A stretch of DNA of 64,000 nt. Source: JACPNO01 sp963825405 (lineage in GTDB: Bacteria > Acidobacteriota > Terriglobia > Bryobacterales > Bryobacteraceae). Made by a program: the position numbers and the translations under genes. The DNA lies in the NCBI GenBank assembly GCA_963825405.1, contig CAWGTB010000003.1, forward strand, positions 1,240,001 through 1,304,000, written 5' to 3'. The first letter of the stretch is position 1; each line of letters opens with the position of its first letter. Positions 26,873 to 34,155 of the stretch are shown piece by piece. Below the pieces are notes generated by a model that was not told the origin of the DNA, did no database searches, and saw only the letters and a list, made by a program, of their open reading frames with translations.

Positions 26873-27838
26873 ATGGAAATTTTTCCGCAAGTACACCAGA
26901 TCAGCTCCGGAATTGCCGACCGGCATTTGCATCAATATCTGTTTGTCGGCGACAATTCGATTCTCCTGGATACGGGTTTCTCGACAACGCCCGGGGAAGT
27001 GATCGTTCCCTATCTGAAGAAGGCGGGCCTCGATGCCCGGCGGCTCTCGATGGCCATCAATACGCACGCCGATGCCGATCATCATGGTGGAAACGCCGCG
27101 CTGAAAAGCCTTGCCGGCGATATGTTGCTGGCCTGCGGCGACATGGACAAGTCCGTGATTGAGGATCCCGATCGCCTGTTTGCCACGCGCTACAACCACT
27201 GGATGGAGCCGCACGGCGTGGGTCTGGCGAATATGCCGGAAGCCGAGGCATGGGTGAGGCAGATGGCCGGACCGCGACACCGTGTGGATGTCACGTTGCG
27301 TGGTGGCGAGCAACTGGCGATCGATGACAAGAAGGTGTTGCGAGTTCTGCACGTGCCCGGACACAGCAACGGACACCTGGCGCTGTACGATCCGGCTAGC
27401 AAAGCCGTGTTCGTTGGCGACGCGCTGCATGGCAATTGCTGCCCGTCGGTGGATGGCAAACCATCGCTGCCGCCGGCGTATTTTTCCGTGCTGGCGTATC
27501 TTTCGACTGTGCAGCTTTTTGAGAACCTGGACATCCAGTGGATCTATTCCGCGCATTGGCCGTTGTACGGCGGGCCGCAGGTGGCTGAATTTCTGGCGGA
27601 GTGCCGCAAGTTCGTGGATCGCGCCGAGGATCAGGTGAAGCGCGCCGTCGAGCGGCATCCCGAAGGCGTCACGCTGCGGCAATGCATCGATGAGTGCGGA
27701 CCTGCGCTGGGGAATTGGCCGGCTAATAACAAGTGGCTGCTCATGTATCCGCTGCATGGCCATTTGGCGCATCTCGAACAGCAGGGCGTGCTTAAGCAAG
27801 TGCGGGACGGCGCGCCAGTTCGCTGGAAAGCGATCTAG
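26873..27838 (+). CDS. MBL-fold metallo-hydrolase
   Basis: A 321-residue MBL-fold hydrolase with the metal motif THADADHHGGN near residue 63, LHVPGHSNGHLALY near residue 160, VFVGDALHGNC near 180 and a late His in SAHWPLYGG. The third position of the first motif is Ala (HADADHH), whereas HxHxDH enzymes have His, so one canonical zinc ligand is replaced; metal content may differ. The frame is open upstream through the SDR gene, but ATG 26873, 5 nt after the SDR stop, is the sensible start. Operon partner of the SDR; substrate unknown. Confidence 0.85.
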   Translation: MEIFPQVHQISSGIADRHLHQYLFVGDNSILLDTGFSTTPGEVIVPYLKKAGLDARRLSMAINTHADADHHGGNAALKSLAGDMLLACGDMDKSVIEDPDRLFATRYNHWMEPHGVGLANMPEAEAWVRQMAGPRHRVDVTLRGGEQLAIDDKKVLRVLHVPGHSNGHLALYDPASKAVFVGDALHGNCCPSVDGKPSLPPAYFSVLAYLSTVQLFENLDIQWIYSAHWPLYGGPQVAEFLAECRKFVDRAEDQVKRAVERHPEGVTLRQCIDECGPALGNWPANNKWLLMYPLHGHLAHLEQQGVLKQVRDGAPVRWKAI

Positions 27839-27853
27839 AACAACAGCGCGGTC

Positions 27854-28834
27854 TTACGCGCCCAGCCACTTGCGAATTTCAGCCGCCACGCGCTCCGGCG
27901 TCGGGATCATCTGGTTTTCCAGCACCGGGCTGAACGGGTTCGGCACGTGCAGCGAGCAGATGCGTAGCGGCGGAGCGTCGAGCGAATCAAAGCACTCTTC
28001 GCAGGCGAGGGCGACAACTTCTCCCGAAAATCCGCAGGCAGCCGGCGCTTCATCGACAACTACCAGCCGCCCTGTTTTGGCGATGGATTGCGCGATGGTC
28101 TCGCGATCGAGCGGAGTGATCGTGCGCGGGTCGACGACCTCGGCCGAGATTCCAGCCGCTTCCAACAGCGCCGCGGCTGCGAGCGCCACATGCACCATGC
28201 GGCCGGCGGCGACAATTGAAACGTCGTTGCCCGCGCGGCTGACGTGCGCCTGTCCGAAGGGGATGAGATATTCCTCCTCCGGCACCGGTCCTTTGGAATT
28301 GTAGAGCGCCTTATGCTCGATGAACATCACTGGCGAGTCATCGCGAATGGCGGTTTTCATGAGGCCTTTGACATCGTACGGCGTCGACGGCACCACCACT
28401 TTGAGCCCGGGTGTGCTGGCAAACCAACCGTAAAACGAGTGCGCGTGTTGCGCCCCGGCATTGCGAACCGAGCCCATCGCTCCACGAATCACCAGCGGCA
28501 CTTTGATCTTTCCGTTCGATAGATAATGCACGTTGGCGGCCTGTTGGATCACCTGGGTCATGGCTTCGAGGATGAAATCCAGAAACACTTCGTCCACGAT
28601 GGCGCGGCTGCCGGCCATGGCGGCTCCAATGGCCACGCCGGTGGCTCCTAGCTCGCTGATGCCCGTGTCGCGTAGGCGATGATCGCCGAACTCCTGCCAC
28701 AGGCCTTTGGTCTGGCGAAAGTTTCCGCCGCGCGGGCCGATCCCCTGGCCGATGTAGACCACGGAATCGTCGCGCTTCATTTCTTCGCGCAGCGCTTCGA
28801 CGCCCGCGTCCACGTACGTGAGTTCCCTAGACAT
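27854..28834 (-). CDS. Alpha-ketoacid dehydrogenase E1 component, beta subunit
   Basis: A 326-residue transketolase-like E1 beta subunit (pyruvate/acetoin/branched-chain 2-oxo-acid dehydrogenase type). Recognisable parts are the N-terminal ALREEMKRDDSVVYIGQGIGPRGG, FGDHRLRDTGISELGATGVAIGAAMAG and the transketolase C-terminal domain (VEVVDPRTITPLDRETI, VVVDEAPAACGFSGEV). The ATG at 28834 overlaps the end of the alpha-subunit gene by 8 nt, which sets the start. With the alpha subunit it decarboxylates a 2-oxo acid or acetoin using thiamine diphosphate. No E2 or E3 gene is nearby, so those subunits must be encoded elsewhere. Confidence 0.92.
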   Translation of the reverse strand: MSRELTYVDAGVEALREEMKRDDSVVYIGQGIGPRGGNFRQTKGLWQEFGDHRLRDTGISELGATGVAIGAAMAGSRAIVDEVFLDFILEAMTQVIQQAANVHYLSNGKIKVPLVIRGAMGSVRNAGAQHAHSFYGWFASTPGLKVVVPSTPYDVKGLMKTAIRDDSPVMFIEHKALYNSKGPVPEEEYLIPFGQAHVSRAGNDVSIVAAGRMVHVALAAAALLEAAGISAEVVDPRTITPLDRETIAQSIAKTGRLVVVDEAPAACGFSGEVVALACEECFDSLDAPPLRICSLHVPNPFSPVLENQMIPTPERVAAEIRKWLGA

Positions 28835-29777
28835 GTTCGAACACGCTCGCTGCTTCCGGCTCCGGGCTGTTTCTGGCGAACTCGACGGCGTCCGACAGCC
28901 AGGCTTCCACTTCGCTATCGATGCGGTCGAACGCCGCTTTGTCGGCGACTTTCTTCGACACCGCCCGCTCGCGCAGCGTCGTGATGGGATCACGCTGCTT
29001 CCAGGCTTCCACGTCTTCCTTGGTGCGATAGCCAGTGCCGGGGTCACCCTCGTGATGGCCGACGATCCGGTAAGTCTTGCACTCGACCAGGGTGGGACCA
29101 TTGCCGGCGCGGGCACGATCGATCGCGTCGCCAGCGGCGGCGTGAACCGCCAGTACATCGTTGCCGTCCACTTCGACGCCGGGCATGCAATACGCCGCGG
29201 CCCGGCTGGCCACACTGTGATTCTTGGTGGCGCGCGCAAAAGCCATTTCCGTGGCGAATAAATTATTTTCGCAAACCATCACGACCGGCAAATTCCAGAC
29301 CGCCGCGAAATTCATTCCCTCGTGAAAGGAACCGCTGTTCACTGCGCCGTCGCCAAAGAAACATACGGTGACCTGGCCGCTGTTGCGCAGTTGCGCACTG
29401 AGCGCAGAGCCGGCGGCGAGCGGAATTCCCGCGCCCACGATTCCGTTGGTGCCCATGAGCCCGTAATCGGGCGCATACATGTGCATGCTGCCACCACGCC
29501 CGCCGGAACAGCCCGTGACTTTTCCGTAAAGTTCGGCCATTACCTGGCGGCCCGGAACGCCTTTCGCCAGGGCATGCCCGTGGCCGCGATGGGTGCTGTA
29601 GGCCATGTCGGCGGAGCTAAGATGCGCGCAGACGCCGGCGGCAACGGCTTCTTCGCCGATGTAGAGATGCACAAATCCCGGCAATTCGCCGGCGCGATAT
29701 AGCGCTTGCACTTTGCTCTCGAACTTACGGAGTTCGAGCATCTTGCGATAGAGATCCAAAACCAGAGAAGCTTTCAT
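28827..29777 (-). CDS. Alpha-ketoacid dehydrogenase E1 component, alpha subunit
   Basis: A 316-residue thiamine-diphosphate-binding E1 alpha subunit. Typical segments are VQALYRAGELPGFVHLYIGEEAVAAG, STHRGHGHALAKGV, and the ThDP-binding GDGAVNSGSFHEGMNFAAVWNLPVVMVCENN. It also has GNGPTLVECKTYRIVGHHEGDP. It overlaps the VOC gene by 4 nt (ATGA) and the beta-subunit gene by 8 nt, so the operon order is SDR-VOC-E1alpha-E1beta. Acetoin-dehydrogenase-like E1 proteins share these features; the adjacent SDR (which might act on diols or acetoin) would fit such a substrate, but this is inference. Confidence 0.93.
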   Translation of the reverse strand: MKASLVLDLYRKMLELRKFESKVQALYRAGELPGFVHLYIGEEAVAAGVCAHLSSADMAYSTHRGHGHALAKGVPGRQVMAELYGKVTGCSGGRGGSMHMYAPDYGLMGTNGIVGAGIPLAAGSALSAQLRNSGQVTVCFFGDGAVNSGSFHEGMNFAAVWNLPVVMVCENNLFATEMAFARATKNHSVASRAAAYCMPGVEVDGNDVLAVHAAAGDAIDRARAGNGPTLVECKTYRIVGHHEGDPGTGYRTKEDVEAWKQRDPITTLRERAVSKKVADKAAFDRIDSEVEAWLSDAVEFARNSPEPEAASVFEHV

Positions 29778-30268
29778 GTTTTTAAGTCCGTGGGGATCGA
29801 CGTGCCGTCGCTACCTGCCGGGCGGTGCCGCAATTCCAGGTACAGGCCGGCCTGCTGCAGCGTGTCGAGCAGCGCCCAGCGGGTGCCGGGACGAATGCCG
29901 GTACCCGTTTGCAGCACTTCTACGCCGGATTTCGCAACTTCGCTCAGGACGGCTTCGATGTCGGGCACCTCGAAAAGCAGGTGATGAATGCCGCCGCCGG
30001 TGCGGTCCAGAAATTCGCGGTAGGCGTTGCGGTCGCCTTCGAGCGGCTGGATGAATTCCAGCTCCAACGGCCCGACTTGCACGAAGGCCTGGCGAATCTT
30101 GATGGGCTCTTCTTTCCCTTTGTAAGTGAAGCGGGCGTCGGGGCGGTTGGGCCACTCAATGAAGCGGAACGGGCCGATGCCGAACAGCGTCGTCAGCAAG
30201 TTCGTGGTGCGTTCCAGATCGTCGACGACAATGCCGATTTGTACTGCCCGCTTGAGCTCAACGCTCAT
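29774..30268 (-). CDS. VOC-family protein (glyoxalase/methylmalonyl-CoA-epimerase-like)
   Basis: A 164-residue vicinal-oxygen-chelate protein with the repeated beta-alpha-beta pattern: KRAVQIGIVVDDLERTTNLLTTLFGIGPF at the N-terminus, a central LELEFIQPLEGDR, and GGGIHHLLFEVPDIEAVLSEV in the second half. The metal ligands expected in the family (His/Gln near the N-terminus, His in GIHHLL, Glu in YLELR near the end) can be placed, although the first His appears replaced by Gln (AVQIG). The ATG at 30268 overlaps the SDR stop (ATGA) and its own TGA overlaps the E1 alpha start, so it is tightly coupled in that operon. Confidence 0.85.
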   Translation of the reverse strand: MSVELKRAVQIGIVVDDLERTTNLLTTLFGIGPFRFIEWPNRPDARFTYKGKEEPIKIRQAFVQVGPLELEFIQPLEGDRNAYREFLDRTGGGIHHLLFEVPDIEAVLSEVAKSGVEVLQTGTGIRPGTRWALLDTLQQAGLYLELRHRPAGSDGTSIPTDLKT

Positions 30269-31059
30269 AGGGCGAGATACCCGCCGTCGACATCCAGGGT
30301 AATTCCGGTGATCATGGCCGAGGCTTCCGATGCCAGGAAAATCACCGGTCCCACCATTTCGTGGGCCTCCCCGATGCGCCCGAGAGGTATTTTGGACGTC
30401 CATGTGTCCATCAGCTTCTTGGGGTCGAATTGCGGATCGTTCATTACTTCCTCAAGGCCCGGAGTGCGGAACTGGCAGGGCGCGATGGCGTTGACACGAA
30501 TACCTCGCGACGCCCACTCGACCGCCAGTTGCTTGGTGAGTGCAATGACGCCGCCTTTGCTGGCGCAGTAGGCATTCGCTCCCCGGCCCACGCCGACCAC
30601 GCCGGCGATCGACGAAAAATTGATCATGTTGCCGCTGCCCTTGGCCAGCATCACCTGCGCGGCCGCCTGGCAGCATAGAAACGTGCCGCGAAGATTGATG
30701 TCGAGAACGTGATCCCAGGTTTCGAGCGGCGTCGACTCCGCCGGATCGTGCTGCGGAACACCGGCGCAGTTCACCAGAATGTCCAGCGTGCCTAGCTTGT
30801 CCACTGCGGCTTTCACCATCGCGACAATCTCGGCTTTGCTGGACACGTCGCAGCGAATGCCTACCGATTTCCGGCCCAGAGCGGCCACCTTGGCGCTCAC
30901 GCGCTCGGCGCCGGCAAGATCTAAATCCGCTACCGCGACATCGCAACCATATTCCGCAAAACCTAGCGAGATGACCTCGCCAAAGCCTGCTGCCGCGCCG
31001 GTGATGAGGGCGGTCTTTCCGCTAAGGTCGAAGAGCTGTTTATATTGACTGGAGGCCAC
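30265..31059 (-). CDS. Short-chain dehydrogenase/reductase, first gene of the E1 operon
   Basis: A 264-residue classical SDR: TGAAAGFGEVISLG (cofactor), VNCAGVPQHDP, FSSIAGVVGVGRGANAYCASKGG with catalytic Ser, Tyr and Lys, and the dimer tail MITGITLDVDGGYLAL. The start is GTG at 31059, only 2 nt from the ATG of the divergent RhaT-like gene, so its promoter must overlap that gene's start or body. It is translationally coupled with the VOC gene downstream. Substrate unknown; sugar acid or diol oxidation is a reasonable guess from the transporter next door. Confidence 0.9.
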   Translation of the reverse strand: MASSQYKQLFDLSGKTALITGAAAGFGEVISLGFAEYGCDVAVADLDLAGAERVSAKVAALGRKSVGIRCDVSSKAEIVAMVKAAVDKLGTLDILVNCAGVPQHDPAESTPLETWDHVLDINLRGTFLCCQAAAQVMLAKGSGNMINFSSIAGVVGVGRGANAYCASKGGVIALTKQLAVEWASRGIRVNAIAPCQFRTPGLEEVMNDPQFDPKKLMDTWTSKIPLGRIGEAHEMVGPVIFLASEASAMITGITLDVDGGYLAL

Positions 31060-31061
31060 GG

Positions 31062-32087
31062 ATGAATTATAACCAAGCCTTCATGGCCACGCATACTCTC
31101 GAAGCTTTATTGCTGATTTTGGCTGCTGCGGTCATGAACGCCACTTACACGTTGCCTATGAAATTGAACCGGCGATGGGCGTGGGAACACTCGTGGTTCG
31201 CCTTCACGCTGTTGGGCGTCATCGCAGTGCCTACAGCGCTGGCGGTAGGGACCGTGCCCGGTCTTTTTTCCATTTATCCGCAAATTCCGGCAGGGACGCT
31301 GGCAATGATGGGACTTTTCGGCGCGGGCTGGGGCGTCTCGTTGGTGCTGTTTGGATTGGCCATCGAGATGGTGGGAGTGGCGGTAACCTTTGCGGTTTGC
31401 CTGGGAACTTCGGCGGCGTCGGGAGCGTTGATCCCGCTGGTCGCGCAGCATCCGGAAAAACTCGCCACGCGTGAAGGCGCGCTGATTTTGAGCGGAATCG
31501 CGGCGATTCTTGTGGGAGTTGCCCTTTGCGGTGTTGCGAGCAGCCTGCGGGATAGCGGCGCTTCGGCTAGCCGTGCTCATCCCGTACGCGGTGCTTTGTA
31601 CGCTTTCGTGTCGGGTATTCTCGGCTCGCTATTCAGCCTCGGCCTGGCGTTCGGCGGCGAGATACAGCGCGCAGCCCAGCAGCACGGCGCGAGCGTCACG
31701 ATGATGTCGAACGCAGTGTGGCTGCCGTGTCTCTACGCCGGCTTCCTGCCGGGCGTGATTTACTGCCTGTTTCTGATGCGCAAGCACGGCAACACGGCGG
31801 AACTGGCGCGTAACAGCCGCTGGTACTACTGGATCATGGCCGCACTGATGGGCGTGCTCTGGTACGGCAGCATCGTGCTGTACGCGATTTCGACAACGCG
31901 CATGGGCGAGCTGGGTACATCAATCGGCTGGCCGCTGTTTCTTTCGTCGATTGTGGTGGCCAGCACGATTGTGGGCGTGGTCGCCGGTGAATGGACCGGG
32001 GCAGGGAAACGCGCGCTGCGTTATATGATCGGCGGCGTGGCTTGCCTCGTAGGGGCGATTGTCGTGCTGAGCCAGGCTAACCGCTAG
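31062..32087 (+). CDS. RhaT-like (L-rhamnose:H+ symporter family) sugar transporter
   Basis: A 341-residue ten-helix membrane protein of the RhaT/DMT branch. It begins with LLLILAAAVMNATYTLPMKLNRRWAWEHSW, where RhaT proteins have a conserved G/N-x-x-x-P-x-K-x-x-x-W-x-W-E-x-x-W pattern, and ends with GWPLFLSSIVVASTIVGVVAGEWTGAG. It probably imports a deoxysugar such as rhamnose with protons. Translation may begin at ATG 31062 or ATG 31083; the first lies only 2 nt from the divergent SDR start. It converges on the amidohydrolase gene with a 2-nt gap. Confidence 0.88.
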   Translation: MNYNQAFMATHTLEALLLILAAAVMNATYTLPMKLNRRWAWEHSWFAFTLLGVIAVPTALAVGTVPGLFSIYPQIPAGTLAMMGLFGAGWGVSLVLFGLAIEMVGVAVTFAVCLGTSAASGALIPLVAQHPEKLATREGALILSGIAAILVGVALCGVASSLRDSGASASRAHPVRGALYAFVSGILGSLFSLGLAFGGEIQRAAQQHGASVTMMSNAVWLPCLYAGFLPGVIYCLFLMRKHGNTAELARNSRWYYWIMAALMGVLWYGSIVLYAISTTRMGELGTSIGWPLFLSSIVVASTIVGVVAGEWTGAGKRALRYMIGGVACLVGAIVVLSQANR

Positions 32088-32089
32088 GA

Positions 32090-33757
32090 TTATTTCTTGC
32101 TCTCCTCATAGACCAGCTTGCCGTCGATGTAGGTCTTCAGGGCGGTGGTCGTGAGTAATTCCTTGGGCGCCACTTTGGTGATGTCTTTCGAGATTACCGT
32201 GAGGTCGGCCAGCTTGCCGATCTCGATTGAGCCCTTGTCTTTTTCCTCGAATTCGGCGTAAGCGGCTTCACGCGTGTAGCCGCGCAAGGCTTCATCGAGC
32301 GTCAATCGCTGTTCGGGATACCAGCCGCCCGGCGGATTGCCGGTAGCGTCTTGCCGTGTGACGGCCGCATACCAGCCGGCGAAGGGGCTCAGCGTTTCAC
32401 CAGGAAAATCGGAGCTCAACGGCAGGTGAGCGCCAGTTTTCAAAATGGATCGCCACGCGTATGCGCCCTTCACGCGCTCCGGTCCCACGCGCGTTCCCGC
32501 CCACGCCATATCCGATGTACAATGCGCCGGCTGCATGGAGGCGATCACTCCCAGTTTGGCGAAACGCGGAATATCTTGCGGCGCGACCACCTGCGCATGC
32601 TCGATGCGCAGGCGCGCATCAGCGGTGCCGGTTTCTTTGAGAGCTTTCTCGTAAGCGTCTAGCACCATGTGGTTGGCGGCGTCGCCTATGGCGTGTGTCG
32701 CCACCTGAAAGCCTTTCTCCAGGCAGCGCCGTGTCAGCTCGGTGAGTTTCGCCTCGGATGTCACCATCAATCCTTTGGTTTGGGGAGCGTCGCTGTAGGG
32801 TGCGGTCATGGCAGCGCCGCGTGAGCCCAGCGCGCCATCGGCGAAAACTTTGACGCTGCGAATCGTCAGGCGATGCCGCGTGCCATCCACCTCCGGCCCC
32901 TTTTTCAGCCATTCATCGACCAGGGCCGTGCTGGCGCCATCCAACATCACGTAAACACGCAGGGGCATTTTGCCTTCCTGAACCAACTCACGCAGCGCTT
33001 GCAATTCGTTGGGCGAAACAGTAGCTTCATGCACCGACGTCAAGCCATAGCGCAAACATTCCTGCGCGCCCAGTTCGAGGGCATGCTTGGTATGGTCCTT
33101 GTCCAGCGGCGGAATGAATTTAGCGACCAGGGTCTGCGCGCGATTGGTGAACACGCCGGTAGGCTCACCGGTTTTTTCGTCGCGAATGATTTTGCCGTTC
33201 TCCGGATCCTTGGTATCGCGCGTGATACCGGCGATTTCCAGTGCCTTCTTGTTTCCCCAGGCGGCAAAAGTGTGGAGGCCGGTTAGGTATACGGGATTGT
33301 TCGGAGCGGCTTCGGTCAGGCCGCGATAGGTCGGATAGTGCGCGGCCCACGCGCCTTCGTCCCATCCCCAGCCGAGAATCCATTCCCCGGGTTTGGCGGT
33401 CTTTGCGCGCTCCCGAACCCGCTCGACGACTTCCTGCTCAGTCGGAACATCCTTCACATTCAATTTCAGAAAGCCTTCGCCCAGGTTGAGCAAGTGCGTG
33501 TGAGCATCGGCAATTCCCGGCAGGACCGTGGCGCCGTTCAGATCGACGGTGCGCGTGGCGGCGGTGAACCGATTCCTCGCTTCCGCATCCGACCCTACCC
33601 ACACGATACGGCCGCCTTGAATGGCGATAGCCTGCGCGCGTGGCTGCTGGTCGTTCAGGGTGATGACGTTGCCGTGCGTGAGAAGCAGGTCGGCTCGTTG
33701 CGCCTGCTGAGAAAAGGCGGTGGGCAAAGCAAGAAGTAAGAGGAGTGCGGGTTTCAT
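32090..33757 (-). CDS. Secreted amidohydrolase (YtcJ/amidohydrolase-3 type)
   Basis: A 555-residue metal-dependent amidohydrolase. ATG 33757 gives a clear signal peptide (MKPALLLLLALPTAFSQQ), which is why longer starts are rejected. The beta domain DLLLTHGNVITLNDQQPRAQAIAIQGGRIVWVG precedes the metal motif PGIADAHTHLLNLGEG (about residue 75), and the TIM barrel includes SVHEATVS, GFQVATHAIGDAANHMVLDAYE and RIEHAQVVAPQDIPR. The fold hydrolyses amide-like or cyclic C-N bonds; the natural substrate of this periplasmic subgroup is not known. It is divergent from the padR gene with 71 nt between. Confidence 0.88.
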   Translation of the reverse strand: MKPALLLLLALPTAFSQQAQRADLLLTHGNVITLNDQQPRAQAIAIQGGRIVWVGSDAEARNRFTAATRTVDLNGATVLPGIADAHTHLLNLGEGFLKLNVKDVPTEQEVVERVRERAKTAKPGEWILGWGWDEGAWAAHYPTYRGLTEAAPNNPVYLTGLHTFAAWGNKKALEIAGITRDTKDPENGKIIRDEKTGEPTGVFTNRAQTLVAKFIPPLDKDHTKHALELGAQECLRYGLTSVHEATVSPNELQALRELVQEGKMPLRVYVMLDGASTALVDEWLKKGPEVDGTRHRLTIRSVKVFADGALGSRGAAMTAPYSDAPQTKGLMVTSEAKLTELTRRCLEKGFQVATHAIGDAANHMVLDAYEKALKETGTADARLRIEHAQVVAPQDIPRFAKLGVIASMQPAHCTSDMAWAGTRVGPERVKGAYAWRSILKTGAHLPLSSDFPGETLSPFAGWYAAVTRQDATGNPPGGWYPEQRLTLDEALRGYTREAAYAEFEEKDKGSIEIGKLADLTVISKDITKVAPKELLTTTALKTYIDGKLVYEESKK

Positions 33758-33789
33758 AGCGCGGATCCAGCTTGAGTATATACGGCTGA

Positions 33790-33827
33790 TTGACAAGCGG
33801 GCGTATAATGCTAACAATGTAGGCATT
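33790..33827 (+). promoter_or_regulatory. padR promoter and possible PadR operator
   Basis: A perfect TTGACA (33790-33795) is followed at 17 bp by AACAAT (33813-33818). A second -10-like TATAAT lies at 33804-33809. An imperfect inverted repeat, AATGCTA (33807-33813) and TAGGCATT (33820-33827), overlies this -10 region. PadR regulators commonly bind palindromes overlapping their own promoter, so autoregulation is likely. The transcript would have little or no 5' leader before ATG 33829. Confidence 0.5.
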
Positions 33828-33828
33828 T

Positions 33829-34155
33829 ATGCAAACGGCTCTTGGCGAATTCGAGCTGGTGGTTCTGCTGGCAGTGCTGCGCCTGGGCGAAGGCGCCTAC
33901 GGCGTGACCATCCTACGCGAGATTCACAAGCGGGCAGGGAGGACGGTCGCGCGTGGCGCGGTCTACATTACTCTCGACCGTCTGGAGAGTAAAGGTTACC
34001 TGCGTTCATCGCTTGCGGACCCGACGCCGCAGCGAGGCGGCAAAGCCAAGCGCCTCTTCCATGTCTCGGCGCAGGGCTTGACGGCCATGCGCGAGTATCG
34101 CCGGGTCCTGGTGAATATGTGGCAGGATCTCGAACCCGTGCTGGGCAAGCTATGA
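33829..34155 (+). CDS. PadR-family transcriptional regulator
   Basis: A 108-residue winged-helix regulator of the PadR family. The pattern LLAVLRLGEGAYGVTILREI, then RGAVYITLDRLESKGYLRSSLADPTPQRGGKAKRLFHVSAQG is the typical winged helix with the Y-x-T-L-x-R-L-E recognition segment. It is the small PadR type lacking a long C-terminal helical domain, but a short dimer helix (LTAMREYRRVLVNMW) is present. It overlaps the ADOP permease gene by 4 nt, the standard PadR-ADOP arrangement in acidobacteria, and presumably represses this operon. Confidence 0.93.
   Translation: MQTALGEFELVVLLAVLRLGEGAYGVTILREIHKRAGRTVARGAVYITLDRLESKGYLRSSLADPTPQRGGKAKRLFHVSAQGLTAMREYRRVLVNMWQDLEPVLGKL

Noticed and set aside
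26810..27799. Long minus-strand ORF over the SDR/MBL genes
   Set aside because: Antisense to the MBL-fold gene with clear metal motifs on the plus strand; composition typical of a shadow.
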